Shown here: in pieces, positions 15,168-24,348 of the stretch | Numbering within the stretch: position 1 is the stretch's first letter | Layout of the letters: every line of letters starts with the position of its first letter | Source of the DNA: Fodinibacter sp038258215 | GTDB taxonomy: Bacteria > Actinomycetota > Actinomycetes > Actinomycetales > Dermatophilaceae | Length of the DNA stretch: 64,000 bases | Direction of reading: 5' to 3' | Assembly (NCBI GenBank): GCA_038258215.1 | Contig: JBBSQC010000010.1 | Span: forward strand, 1-64,000 | Notes under the pieces: model-generated | Told to the model about the DNA's origin: nothing | The model's input: only the letters and a program-made list of their open reading frames with translations | Databases searched by the model: none | Made by a program: the position numbers and the translations under genes

Positions 15168-18100
15168 GTGATCGACGTGACCGTCGCACGCTTCTCCGCC
15201 CAGCCCGCCGACGTCGGCCTCTACCGGCGTGAGCACGAGCACGACGCCTGCGGTGTCGCGATGGTGGCGACGATGCGAGGCAGCGCCGGTCACGACATCG
15301 TCGTCCATGGCCTCGACGCCCTGCGCAACCTGGACCACCGCGGCGCCACCGGAGCAGACCCCCACGTCGGCGACGGCGCCGGCATCCTCACCCAGGTCCC
15401 GGACGGCTTCTTCCGGTCGGTCCTGGACATCGACCTCCCCGGTCCCGGTGGGTATGCCGTGGGCATGGCCTACCTGCCCACCGACGCCGCCGAGCGGGCC
15501 GGTGCGGAGTCCCGCATCGAGGACCTCGCCCGCGAGGAGGGCCTGACGGTGCTCACCTGGCGCGACGTGCCCGTCGCCGCCGACCTCGTCGGTCGCACGG
15601 CGCGCGAGTGCATGCCGTTCTTCCGCCAGCTCTTCGTCGTCGCGGCCGACGGCCGCACCGGTGTCGAGCTCGACCGGCTCGCGTTCTGCCTGCGCAAGCG
15701 CGCCGAGCGGGAGGCCGAGGTCTACTTCCCGTCGCTCTCGGCGCGCACGGTGGTCTACAAGGGGATGCTCACCACCGGGCAGCTCGAGCCGTTCTTCCCG
15801 GACCTGTCCGACGAGCGCTTCACCACCGAGCTGGCTCTGGTGCACTCCCGCTTCTCGACCAACACCTTCCCGAGCTGGCCGCTGGCGCACCCCTATCGCC
15901 TCATCGCCCACAACGGCGAGATCAACACCGTCAAGGGCAACCGCAACTGGATGAGCGCCCGCGAGAGCCAGATGTCCTCCGAGCTCATCCCCGGGGACCT
16001 CGACCGGGTCTTCCCGGTGTGCACACCGGGCGGCTCGGACTCGGCGTCCTTCGACGAGGTGCTCGAGCTGCTCCACCTCAGTGGGCGCTCGCTCCCGCAC
16101 TCGGTGCTCATGATGATCCCCGAGGCCTGGGAGAACCACGACTCGATGGACCCCGCGCGGCGGGCGTTCTACGAGTTCCACTCCACCTTCATGGAGCCGT
16201 GGGACGGGCCCGCCTGCGTGACGTTCACCGACGGCACGGTCATCGGGGCCGTGCTCGACCGCAACGGCCTGCGGCCCGGTCGCTACTGGGTGACCGACGA
16301 CGGCCTGGTCGTGCTCGCCTCCGAGTCGGGGGTCCTCGGCCTCGAGCCGGAGCGGGTGGTGCGCCGCGGACGGCTCCAGCCCGGCCGGATGTTCCTCGTC
16401 GACACCGCGGCCGGCCGCATCGTGAGTGACGACGAGGTCAAGTCCTCGCTCGCTGCGGAGAAGCCCTACGAGGAGTGGTTGCACGCGGGGCTCATCGAGC
16501 TCGTCGACCTGCCCGAACGGGAGCACATCATCCACACGGCGGCCTCGGTGGCCCGGCGCCAGCGCACCTTCGGCTACACCGAGGAGGAGCTGAAGGTCAT
16601 CATCGCCCCGATGGCGCGCACCGGTGGCGAGGCGCTCGGCTCCATGGGCACGGACACCCCGATCGCCGTCCTGTCCGACCGTCCGAGACTGGTCTTCGAC
16701 TACTTCAACCAGCTCTTCGCCCAGGTGACCAACCCACCCCTGGACGCGATCCGTGAGGAGCTCGTGACGTCGCTGGGCTCGGTCATCGGCCCGGAGGGGA
16801 ACGCCCTGTCCGCGAGCCCGGCCCACTCCCGGCAGGTGGTGCTGCCCTTCCCGGTGCTCGACAACGACGAGCTGGCCAAGATCGTGCACATCAACGCCGA
16901 CGGCGACCTCCCCGGCTACGCCACCCTGGTGGTGCGGGGCACCTACGACGTCACCCGGGGGGAGGCCGCCCTGCGGGCCCGGCTGCAGGAGATCTTCGCC
17001 GAGGTGTCGGCCGCGATCGAGGAGGGGGTGCGCTTCGTGGTGCTCTCGGACCGGGACTCCGACCGCGACCTCGCCCCCATCCCCTCGCTCCTGCTGACCT
17101 CCGCGGTGCACCACCACCTCATCCGCGAGAAGACCCGCACCCAGGTGGGTCTGCTCGTCGAGGCCGGTGACGTCCGCGAGGTGCACCACGTCGCGCTGCT
17201 CATCGGCTACGGCGCCGCCGCCATCAACCCCTACCTCGCCATGGAGACCGTCGAGGACATGGTCCGAAGCGGGGCGATCACCGACGTGACCGAGGAGGTC
17301 GCCGTCGCGAACCTCATCAGGGCCCTCGGCAAGGGGGTCCTGAAGGTGATGTCGAAGATGGGCATCTCCACGGTCGCGTCGTACCGCGGCGCCCAGGTGT
17401 TCGAGGCGATCGGCTTGTCCCAGGAGCTCGTCGACGAGTTCTTCACGGGCACCGTCTCGCAGCTCGGTGGGATCGGGCTGGACGTCGTCGCCCAGGAGAC
17501 TGCGGCACGGCACGGCATGGCGTACCCCACCGACGGCCTCCGCCAGGCGCACCGCAAGCTGCTCGTCGGGGGCGAGTACCAGTGGCGCCGCGAGGGTGAG
17601 CCGCACCTGTTCGACCCGGAGAGCGTGTTCCGGCTCCAGCACGCCACGCGCAGCCGCCGTTACGACGTGTTCAAGCAGTACACCCGCCGCATCGACGACC
17701 AGGCGGGCCGGTTGATGACCCTGAGAGGGCTCTTCGAGCTCGGGGGTGCCCAGCCCCGGGCCGCGGTGCCGATCGAGGAGGTCGAGCCGGTCAGCACCAT
17801 CGTCCAGCGCTTCAACACCGGGGCGATGAGCTACGGGTCGATCAGCCAGGAGGCCCACGAGACGCTCGCCATCGCGATGAACCGGCTCAAGGCGCGCTCC
17901 AACACCGGAGAGGGGGGAGAGGACGTCGAGCGGCTGATGGACCCCACCCGCCGCTCGGCGGTCAAGCAGGTCGCGTCGGGCCGGTTCGGTGTCACCTCGC
18001 TGTACCTCACCCACGCCGACGACATCCAGATCAAGATGGCCCAGGGGGCCAAGCCGGGGGAGGGCGGCCAGCTGCCGGGGCCGAAGGTCTACCCGTGGAT

Positions 18101-19718
18101 CGCGAGCACGCGCCACTCGACACCGGGCGTCGGCCTGATCAGCCCGCCGCCGCACCACGACATCTACTCCATCGAGGACCTCGCCCAGCTCATCCACGAC
18201 CTCAAGAACGCGAACCCCGAGGCGCGGATCCACGTCAAGCTCGTGTCGGAGGTCGGGGTCGGGACCGTGGCCGCCGGTGTGAGCAAGGCCCACGCCGACG
18301 TCGTCCTGATCTCGGGCAACGACGGCGGCACCGGTGCCAGCCCCCTGACCAGCCTCAAGCATGCCGGGGGTCCCTGGGAGCTGGGTCTGGCCGAGACGCA
18401 GCAGACCCTGGTCCTCAACGGGCTCCGCGACCGGATCGTGGTGCAGGTCGACGGCCAGATCAAGACCGGCCGTGACGTCGTCGTGGCCGCCCTGCTGGGC
18501 GCCGAGGAGTTCGGTTTCGCCACCGCGCCGCTCGTGGTGTCCGGGTGCATCCTCATGCGGGTCTGCCACCTCGACACCTGCCCGGTGGGCATCGCCACCC
18601 AGAACCCCGAGCTGCGCCAACGCTTCGCCGGCGCGCCGGAGTTCGTCGAGACCTTCTTCGAGTACATCGCCGAGGAGGTTCGCGAGCACCTTGCGGCGCT
18701 GGGGTTCCGGAGCATCGAGGAGGCGATCGGCCAGATCCAGCACCTGGACACGACGCGGGCCGTCTCGCACTGGAAGGCCTCGGGGCTGGACCTCGCGCCG
18801 ATCCTCACCGCCGTCGAGAGCCCCGACGGGTCCGGCGTGCGGCACGCCGTCGCTCAGGACCACGGACTCGAGAAGGCGCTGGACCACCAGCTCATCGCCT
18901 CCTGCCGGGACGCGATCGAGCACGGGGTGCCCGTGACGGGGCGGTTCCCGATCCGCAACGTGAACCGCACCGTGGGCACGATGCTCGGGCACGAGGTGAC
19001 CAAGGTGAACCCCCAGGGGCTCCCCGACGGCACGATCGAGCTCACCCTCACCGGTTCGGCCGGCCAGAGCTTCGGGGCCTTCCTCCCGGCCGGGATCACC
19101 CTGCGCCTGGACGGCGATGCCAACGACTACGTCGGCAAGGGGCTCTCCGGGGGGCGGGTCGTGGTGCGACCCGCGCCTGGCTCCGCCCTGGTGGCGGAGG
19201 ACAACGTCATCGCCGGCAACGTCATCGCCTACGGCGCCACGTCGGGCGAGCTCTTCCTGCGCGGGCGGGTCGGTGAGCGGTTCCTCGTGAGGAACTCGGG
19301 CGTGAACGCCGTCGTGGAGGGGGTCGGTGACCACGGCCTGGAGTACATGACCGGCGGGACCGCCCTCATCCTCGGACCCACCGGTCGCAACGTGGCCGCC
19401 GGGATGTCCGGAGGGGTCGCCTACGTCCTCGGCCTCGACGAGGCCCAGGTCAACCGCGAGCTCGTCGGTCTCGGGCCACTGCGGCCCGCGGACGAGCTGG
19501 TCGTGCGTGACCTCCTCGAGCGACACGTCCGGTGGACGGACTCACCGGTCGCCGCCCGGCTGCTCGCCGACTGGGACGACGCCCGCTCCCAGTTCACCCT
19601 CGTCCTCCCGCGCGCCTACCAGCGCGTGCTCGACGTGCGCACGGACGCGCAGGCCGAGGGACTGGACCCCGACGGCCCCCAGGTGTGGGAGCGGATCATG
19701 GAGGCCTCCCGTGGCTGA
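15168..19718 (+). CDS. gltB: Glutamate synthase large subunit GltB
   Basis: GltB is the alpha subunit of NADPH glutamate synthase, which makes two glutamates from glutamine and 2-oxoglutarate. The 1516-residue protein has the full order: an N-terminal glutamine amidotransferase with nucleophile Cys28 (EHDACGV, normally exposed by propeptide cleavage), a central domain, the FMN/2-oxoglutarate barrel with GNDGGTGASPLTS, the 3Fe-4S cysteines in CHLDTCPVG, and a C-terminal beta-helix. GTG 15177 is an alternative start; AGAGGA at 15160-15165 serves either poorly. It overlaps gltD by 8 bp. Confidence 0.97.
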   Translation: MIDVTVARFSAQPADVGLYRREHEHDACGVAMVATMRGSAGHDIVVHGLDALRNLDHRGATGADPHVGDGAGILTQVPDGFFRSVLDIDLPGPGGYAVGMAYLPTDAAERAGAESRIEDLAREEGLTVLTWRDVPVAADLVGRTARECMPFFRQLFVVAADGRTGVELDRLAFCLRKRAEREAEVYFPSLSARTVVYKGMLTTGQLEPFFPDLSDERFTTELALVHSRFSTNTFPSWPLAHPYRLIAHNGEINTVKGNRNWMSARESQMSSELIPGDLDRVFPVCTPGGSDSASFDEVLELLHLSGRSLPHSVLMMIPEAWENHDSMDPARRAFYEFHSTFMEPWDGPACVTFTDGTVIGAVLDRNGLRPGRYWVTDDGLVVLASESGVLGLEPERVVRRGRLQPGRMFLVDTAAGRIVSDDEVKSSLAAEKPYEEWLHAGLIELVDLPEREHIIHTAASVARRQRTFGYTEEELKVIIAPMARTGGEALGSMGTDTPIAVLSDRPRLVFDYFNQLFAQVTNPPLDAIREELVTSLGSVIGPEGNALSASPAHSRQVVLPFPVLDNDELAKIVHINADGDLPGYATLVVRGTYDVTRGEAALRARLQEIFAEVSAAIEEGVRFVVLSDRDSDRDLAPIPSLLLTSAVHHHLIREKTRTQVGLLVEAGDVREVHHVALLIGYGAAAINPYLAMETVEDMVRSGAITDVTEEVAVANLIRALGKGVLKVMSKMGISTVASYRGAQVFEAIGLSQELVDEFFTGTVSQLGGIGLDVVAQETAARHGMAYPTDGLRQAHRKLLVGGEYQWRREGEPHLFDPESVFRLQHATRSRRYDVFKQYTRRIDDQAGRLMTLRGLFELGGAQPRAAVPIEEVEPVSTIVQRFNTGAMSYGSISQEAHETLAIAMNRLKARSNTGEGGEDVERLMDPTRRSAVKQVASGRFGVTSLYLTHADDIQIKMAQGAKPGEGGQLPGPKVYPWIASTRHSTPGVGLISPPPHHDIYSIEDLAQLIHDLKNANPEARIHVKLVSEVGVGTVAAGVSKAHADVVLISGNDGGTGASPLTSLKHAGGPWELGLAETQQTLVLNGLRDRIVVQVDGQIKTGRDVVVAALLGAEEFGFATAPLVVSGCILMRVCHLDTCPVGIATQNPELRQRFAGAPEFVETFFEYIAEEVREHLAALGFRSIEEAIGQIQHLDTTRAVSHWKASGLDLAPILTAVESPDGSGVRHAVAQDHGLEKALDHQLIASCRDAIEHGVPVTGRFPIRNVNRTVGTMLGHEVTKVNPQGLPDGTIELTLTGSAGQSFGAFLPAGITLRLDGDANDYVGKGLSGGRVVVRPAPGSALVAEDNVIAGNVIAYGATSGELFLRGRVGERFLVRNSGVNAVVEGVGDHGLEYMTGGTALILGPTGRNVAAGMSGGVAYVLGLDEAQVNRELVGLGPLRPADELVVRDLLERHVRWTDSPVAARLLADWDDARSQFTLVLPRAYQRVLDVRTDAQAEGLDPDGPQVWERIMEASRG

Positions 19719-21171
19719 CCCCCAGGGATTCCTGAAGACGCGCGAGCGCGAGCTGCCCCGCCGTCGCCCGGTCCCGGTCCGGATCAAGGACTGGAAGGAG
19801 GTCTACGAGGAGCAGTCCTCCGCCGAGCTCCAGCGCCAGGCCGGTCGCTGCATGGACTGCGGGATCCCCTTCTGCCACAGCGGTTGTCCGCTCGGCAACC
19901 TCATCCCGGAGTGGAACGACCTCGCGTGGAAGGGTGAGTGGCGTCAGGCCATCGACCGCTTGCACGCCACGAACAACTTCCCCGAGTTCACCGGGCGCCT
20001 GTGTCCGGCGCCCTGCGAGACCTCGTGCGTGCTGGGGATCAACCAGCCCGCCGTCACGATCAAGCAGGTCGAGGTGAGCATCATCGACCGGGCCTTCGAG
20101 AACGGCGTCGTCACCCCGGTCGCGCCCGACCGGCTCTCGGGCAAGACGGTGGCCGTCGTGGGCTCCGGGCCCGCGGGCCTGGCCACCGCGCAGCAGCTCA
20201 CTCGGGCCGGGCACACCGTCGCCGTCTACGAACGGGCCGACCAGCCCGGCGGCCTGCTGCGTTACGGCATCCCCGAGTTCAAGATGGAGAAGTCGGTGCT
20301 CGACCGCCGGATCTCGCAGATGAAGTCCGAGGGCACCCGCTTCCGCACGGGTGTCGCCGTGGGACAGGACCTCACCGGCGAGGACCTGCGCCGGCGCTTC
20401 GACGCCGTGGTCGTCGCGATCGGTGCCACCGTGCCCCGGGACCTCCCGGTGCCGGGACGCGAGCTCGACGGGGTCATGCAGGCCATGGACTTCCTGCCGC
20501 CGGCCAACCGGGTGGCGCTGGGCCAGGAGGTCGAGGGCCAGGTCACGGCGCAGGGCAAGGACGTCATCGTCATCGGCGGGGGCGACACCGGCGCCGACTG
20601 CATCGGCACCGCGCACCGGCAGGGAGCGCACTCGGTCACGAGCCTGGAGATCATGCCCCAGCCCGGCCCCGACCGGGCCGCGAACCAGCCGTGGCCGACC
20701 TACCCGATGACCTTCCGGGTCGCCGCCGCCCACGAGGAGGGCGGCGACCGGGTGTATGCCGTGTCGACGAGCGAGGTGGTCGGTGACGAGCACGGCCGGG
20801 TGCGCGCCCTGCGCGTGCACGAGGTGCGGATGGGTGAGGGGGGCTTCGAGAAGGTCGAGGACTCCGAGCGCGAGATCCCTGCCCAGCTCGTGCTCCTCGC
20901 CATGGGCTTCCTCGGCCCGCAGCAGGAGGGGCTCCTCGACCAGCTCGGAGTGGAGCGCGACGAGCGCACCAACGTGGCCCGCGACGCGGCATACATGACC
21001 AGCGTCCCGGGAGTCTTCGTGGCCGGTGACGCCGGCCGCGGCCAGTCGCTCATCGTCTGGGCCATCGCCGAGGGTCGGGCGGCTGCGCACGAGGTCGACG
21101 CCTGGCTCAGTGGCAAGCCCTCGCGCCTCCCGAGGCCGATCAACCCCACCGACCGCCCCCTCCTGGCCTGA
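19711..21171 (+). CDS. gltD: Glutamate synthase small subunit GltD
   Basis: GltD is the flavoprotein that passes electrons from NADPH through FAD and iron-sulfur clusters to GltB. The 486-residue protein shows the N-terminal cluster cysteines in CMDCGIPFCHSGCP and CPAPCETSC, the FAD motif GSGPAG, the NADPH motif GGGDTGAD, and a C-terminal GDAGRGQSL. GTG 19711 lies within the end of gltB, so translation is coupled and the two subunits are made together. Confidence 0.97.
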   Translation: MADPQGFLKTRERELPRRRPVPVRIKDWKEVYEEQSSAELQRQAGRCMDCGIPFCHSGCPLGNLIPEWNDLAWKGEWRQAIDRLHATNNFPEFTGRLCPAPCETSCVLGINQPAVTIKQVEVSIIDRAFENGVVTPVAPDRLSGKTVAVVGSGPAGLATAQQLTRAGHTVAVYERADQPGGLLRYGIPEFKMEKSVLDRRISQMKSEGTRFRTGVAVGQDLTGEDLRRRFDAVVVAIGATVPRDLPVPGRELDGVMQAMDFLPPANRVALGQEVEGQVTAQGKDVIVIGGGDTGADCIGTAHRQGAHSVTSLEIMPQPGPDRAANQPWPTYPMTFRVAAAHEEGGDRVYAVSTSEVVGDEHGRVRALRVHEVRMGEGGFEKVEDSEREIPAQLVLLAMGFLGPQQEGLLDQLGVERDERTNVARDAAYMTSVPGVFVAGDAGRGQSLIVWAIAEGRAAAHEVDAWLSGKPSRLPRPINPTDRPLLA

Positions 21172-21228
21172 CCCCGCTGGGCCGGTTCCGGGATGTGGCC
21201 CACGTCACTGTGCAAGCGTTCTCGCAGC

Positions 21229-21234
21229 TAGGCT
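21229..21234 (+). promoter_or_regulatory. -10 hexamer TAGGCT for pyk, leaderless type
   Basis: TAGGCT is followed by 7 nt and then the pyk ATG, without a Shine-Dalgarno sequence. Confidence 0.6.
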
Positions 21235-21241
21235 TGGATTC

Positions 21242-22702
21242 ATGCGCCACGCCAAGATCGTCTGCACGCTCGGCCCCGCCACGACCGCGCCCGAAGACCT
21301 GCGCGAGCTCGTCGCAGCCGGCATGGACGTCGCCCGTCTGAACCTGAGCCACGGCGACCACGCCGACCACGAGAAGGTCTACCTCGACGTCCGCAGGGCC
21401 AGCGACGAAGCCGGTCGCGCGGTCGGCGTGCTCGTCGACCTCCAGGGCCCGAAGATCCGCACGGCGCGCTTCGCCGGAGGCCCCGTCGAGCTGGTGCCCG
21501 GTGCCCGCTTCACGATCACGACCCGCGACGTCCCGGGCGACGTCGACGAGGTCGGCACGACGTATGCCGGGCTGCCCGGTGACGTCACCCCGGGCGACCG
21601 CATCCTCATCGACGACGGGAAGCTCCAGCTGGTCGCCAAGGAGGTGACCGAGACCGACGTGGTCTGCAGCGTCATCGACGGCGGGATGCTCTCCAACAAC
21701 AAGGGCATCAACCTTCCTGGCGTCGCGGTGTCGGTCCCGGCGATGAGCGAGAAGGACGAGGACGACCTGCGCTGGGCCCTGCGGATGCGGGTCGACATGA
21801 TCGCGCTGTCCTTCGTCCGCAGCGCGGACGACATCAAGGACGTGCACGCGATCATGGACGAGGAGGGCCTTCGGCTGCCCGTCATCGCCAAGGTGGAGAA
21901 GCCCCAGGCCGTCGAGAACCTCGACGAGATCATCCGGGCGTTCGACGGAGTGATGGTCGCGCGGGGCGACCTCGGGGTGGAGATGCCGCTGGAGGAGGTG
22001 CCGCTGGTGCAGAAGCGCGCGTGCGAGATCGCCCGACGGCGCGCCAAGCCCGTCATCGTCGCCACCCAGGTGCTCGAGTCGATGATCGAGAACAGCCGGC
22101 CCACGCGCGCCGAGGCCTCCGACGCGGCCAACGCCGTGCTCGACGGCGCCGACGCCCTGATGCTCTCGGGGGAGACCAGCGTGGGCAAGCACCCCTTCGC
22201 GGCGGTCCGCACGATGGCCCGGATCATCGAGAACACCGAGGAGCAGGGCCTGCACCGGATCCGTCCGCTCGGCACGCGACCCAACACCAAGGGTGGCGCG
22301 GTGACCGCCGCCGCCGCCGAGATCGGCGACCTGCTCGGGGTGAAGTACCTCATCACCTTCACCACCAGCGGGGACTCCACCCGGCGCCTGGCGCGGATGC
22401 GCCCGAGGATCCCGATGCTGGCCTTCACCCCCAACCAGTGGACCCGTAGCCAGCTCGCGCTGACCTGGGGCGTGGAGACCTTCCTCGTCGCCGACACGCG
22501 GCACACCGACGAGATGGCCGCCCAGGTCGACGAGGTGCTCCTCTCGGCCGGTCGGGTCGAGGAGGGTGACAACGTCATCATCGTGGCCGGCTCGCCCCCC
22601 GGCATCCCGGGCTCGACCAACGCCCTTCGCGTGCACCGGATCGGTGATGCCAAGAACCGGGTGGCGCCGGCCTACAGCGACATCGTCACCCCGACCGTCT
22701 GA
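21242..22702 (+). CDS. pyk: Pyruvate kinase
   Basis: Pyruvate kinase moves phosphate from phosphoenolpyruvate to ADP at the end of glycolysis. The 486-residue protein has RHAKIVCTLGPA at the N terminus, the substrate segment DVARLNLSHG, the active-site signature VIAKVEKPQAVENLDEI, and MVARGDLGVEM. The full C-terminal allosteric domain ends with an intact NALRVHRIG-type strand. A TAGGCT hexamer 7 nt before the ATG suggests leaderless expression. Confidence 0.97.
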   Translation: MRHAKIVCTLGPATTAPEDLRELVAAGMDVARLNLSHGDHADHEKVYLDVRRASDEAGRAVGVLVDLQGPKIRTARFAGGPVELVPGARFTITTRDVPGDVDEVGTTYAGLPGDVTPGDRILIDDGKLQLVAKEVTETDVVCSVIDGGMLSNNKGINLPGVAVSVPAMSEKDEDDLRWALRMRVDMIALSFVRSADDIKDVHAIMDEEGLRLPVIAKVEKPQAVENLDEIIRAFDGVMVARGDLGVEMPLEEVPLVQKRACEIARRRAKPVIVATQVLESMIENSRPTRAEASDAANAVLDGADALMLSGETSVGKHPFAAVRTMARIIENTEEQGLHRIRPLGTRPNTKGGAVTAAAAEIGDLLGVKYLITFTTSGDSTRRLARMRPRIPMLAFTPNQWTRSQLALTWGVETFLVADTRHTDEMAAQVDEVLLSAGRVEEGDNVIIVAGSPPGIPGSTNALRVHRIGDAKNRVAPAYSDIVTPTV

Positions 22703-22724
22703 GCACAGGGGCCGCACCCGTCGG

Positions 22725-22730
22725 TATGAT
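22725..22730 (+). promoter_or_regulatory. -10 hexamer TATGAT for tRNA-Leu
   Basis: TATGAT is the closest match to the TATAAT consensus in this part of the window and lies 12 nt before the tRNA. It probably drives the tRNA and, by read-through, pdtaR. Confidence 0.6.
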
Positions 22731-22742
22731 TGGCGCGCCCCG

Positions 22743-22825
22743 GCCGGGGTGGTGGAACGGCAGACACGGAGCACTCAAAATGCTCTGCCCGCAAGGGCGT
22801 GCGGGTTCAAGTCCCGCTCCCGGCA
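22743..22825 (+). tRNA. tRNA-Leu (anticodon CAA)
   Basis: A complete class II cloverleaf. The acceptor GCCGGGG pairs with TCCCGGC (one G-U pair). The D stem is GTG/CAC. The anticodon stem GAGCA/TGCTC closes the loop CTCAAAA, with anticodon CAA at 22776-22778 that reads UUG. A long variable arm GCCC-GCAA-GGGC and the T arm GCGGG-TTCAAGT-CCCGC follow. The discriminator is A22825 and CCA is not encoded. The next base but one is the A of the pdtaR ATG. Confidence 0.97.
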
Positions 22826-22826
22826 C

Positions 22827-23420
22827 ATGACCGATAGCTCACCCGCCCGCAAACGCGTCCTCGTCGCCGAGGACGAGGCGATCATCCGCATCGACCTCGC
22901 CGAGATGCTCGGCGAGGCCGGCTACGACGTCGTGGGGCAGGCGGGTGACGGCGAGCAGGCCGTGGAGCTCACCCGCGCCCTGCGCCCCGACATCGTCATC
23001 ATGGACATCAAGATGCCGGTGATGGACGGCATCAGCGCCGCCGAGGCGATCGGCCGGGACCGGATCTGTCCGGTCGTCATGCTCACGGCCTTCAGCCAGA
23101 CCGAGCTCGTGGAGCGAGCGAGGGACGCCGGGGTGATGGCCTACGTCGTCAAGCCGTTCACCGCTGGTGACATCGCGCCCGCCCTGGACATCGCCCTCTC
23201 GCGCTGGTCGGAGCTCAAGGCGCTGGAGTCCGAGGTCGCCGACCTCGGGGAGCGCCTCGAGACCCGCAAGGCCGTCGACCGCGCCAAGGGGGTGCTGATG
23301 GCCAAGCTGAAGGTGAGCGAGGCCGAGGCGTTCCGGTGGCTGCAGAAGACCGCCATGGACCGCAGGATGGGCATGCGTGACGTCGCCGAGGCCGTGGTGG
23401 CCGGGATGGAGAAGGCCTGA
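22827..23420 (+). CDS. pdtaR: ANTAR-domain response regulator, PdtaR type
   Basis: A 197-residue two-domain regulator. The N-terminal receiver has the acidic pocket VAEDE, the phosphoacceptor Asp60 in VIMDIKMP, and the conserved Thr/Lys in MLTAFSQ and VVKPF. The C-terminal ANTAR RNA-binding domain (about residues 130-195) includes RAKGVLMAKLKVSEAEAF. PdtaR-type proteins are antiterminators activated by the kinase PdtaS. The ATG lies one base past the tRNA-Leu discriminator, with no room for a promoter or Shine-Dalgarno, so expression likely depends on the tRNA transcript. Confidence 0.93.
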   Translation: MTDSSPARKRVLVAEDEAIIRIDLAEMLGEAGYDVVGQAGDGEQAVELTRALRPDIVIMDIKMPVMDGISAAEAIGRDRICPVVMLTAFSQTELVERARDAGVMAYVVKPFTAGDIAPALDIALSRWSELKALESEVADLGERLETRKAVDRAKGVLMAKLKVSEAEAFRWLQKTAMDRRMGMRDVAEAVVAGMEKA

Positions 23421-23442
23421 CCCTGCTGGGGTTCGTCAGCCC

Positions 23443-24216
23443 TCAGCGGATGACGATGACGAGGGTCGTGAGCAGCGGGGCCACGACGAGGGCGGGGAGC
23501 ATGTCCCCGACCGGGATGTCGCGGACTCGCAGCAGTCGCAACCCGATCCCGGCGAGCAGCAGCCCTCCCGTCGCGGTCAGCGCCGCGATGTGGGCGTCGG
23601 GCACGAAGGAACCCAGGAGCACCCCGACCACCGTCAGCACGCCCTGGATGACTGCGACGGAGACCGCCGAGAACAGCACTCCCACACCGAAGCTGGCCGC
23701 GAAGGCCATCGCCGCGAAGCCATCGAGAACCGACTTCAGTGCGAGCTGGTCGATGCCGCGACCCAGGCCGTCGCTCAGCGCGCCGAGGATGGTGAGCGGG
23801 CCGACGCAGAACAGCAGGGATGCCGTGAGCCAGCCCTCGATGAACCGCTCCCGCGCCTGGTGGTCCGTGCCGCCCTCGCTCGTCGTCCGGCGCGCCACCA
23901 CCCCCTGGATGGTCCCGGCCAGCCCCTCGAGGCGCTCCTCGATGCCGATGAGCGAGCCGATGACGGACCCGATGAGCAGCGACCCGAGAACGATCAGCAC
24001 GGGGGCACCGCTGCCCGTGGCGGACGTGAGTGCGGGGTCGACCACGGATGCTGCGGACAGCGCCGCCACGAGGAGGGTGACCAGCCCCAGGCAGTCGGTG
24101 ACCACCGAGCGGGTCCGCTCGCGCAGACGGTGTCCCACGGCCATCCCCAGGCCCGCGCCGAGCAGCACGGTGAGCACGTTGAGGACGGTGCCGGCACCGG
24201 TGAAGAGGGAAGTCAC
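23443..24216 (-). CDS. DUF554-family membrane protein
   Basis: A 257-residue protein with about seven transmembrane helices matching DUF554. Typical pieces are GTVLNVLTVLLGAGLGMAVG at the N terminus and GSLIGSVIGSLIGIEERLE-like GSVIGSLIGIEERLEGL in the middle, then FIEGWLTASLLFCVGPLTI. The function is unknown; a transport role has been suggested for the family. GTG 24216 has TAGGCT 6 nt upstream and no Shine-Dalgarno. It converges on pdtaR with a 22-bp gap. Confidence 0.88.
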   Translation of the reverse strand: MTSLFTGAGTVLNVLTVLLGAGLGMAVGHRLRERTRSVVTDCLGLVTLLVAALSAASVVDPALTSATGSGAPVLIVLGSLLIGSVIGSLIGIEERLEGLAGTIQGVVARRTTSEGGTDHQARERFIEGWLTASLLFCVGPLTILGALSDGLGRGIDQLALKSVLDGFAAMAFAASFGVGVLFSAVSVAVIQGVLTVVGVLLGSFVPDAHIAALTATGGLLLAGIGLRLLRVRDIPVGDMLPALVVAPLLTTLVIVIR

Positions 24217-24222
24217 GGGCGC

Positions 24223-24228
24223 AGCCTA
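24223..24228 (-). promoter_or_regulatory. -10 hexamer TAGGCT, leaderless type
   Basis: Minus-strand TAGGCT lies 6 nt before the GTG of the DUF554 gene. Confidence 0.6.
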
Positions 24229-24348
24229 CGAGAGCCGCAGACCGCCCATGGATCCGGTCTTCCGGCGCGCAGCAGTGGGGTCTATGGTCAGGTGCCTGGG
24301 TGCAGGGCGACAGGATGCTCGGCACGGACAGTCTCGGTCGGAGGCCTC

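Noticed and set aside
14886..19526. A 1546-residue open frame on the minus strand opposite gltB
   Set aside because: It is the antisense shadow of the well-supported gltB; its composition (Asp, Gly, Val, His, Arg) is typical of antisense frames in high-GC DNA and it matches no family.
22566..22826. An open frame running from the end of pyk through the tRNA-Leu into pdtaR
   Set aside because: It would translate the tRNA; the receiver domain begins at ATG 22827.
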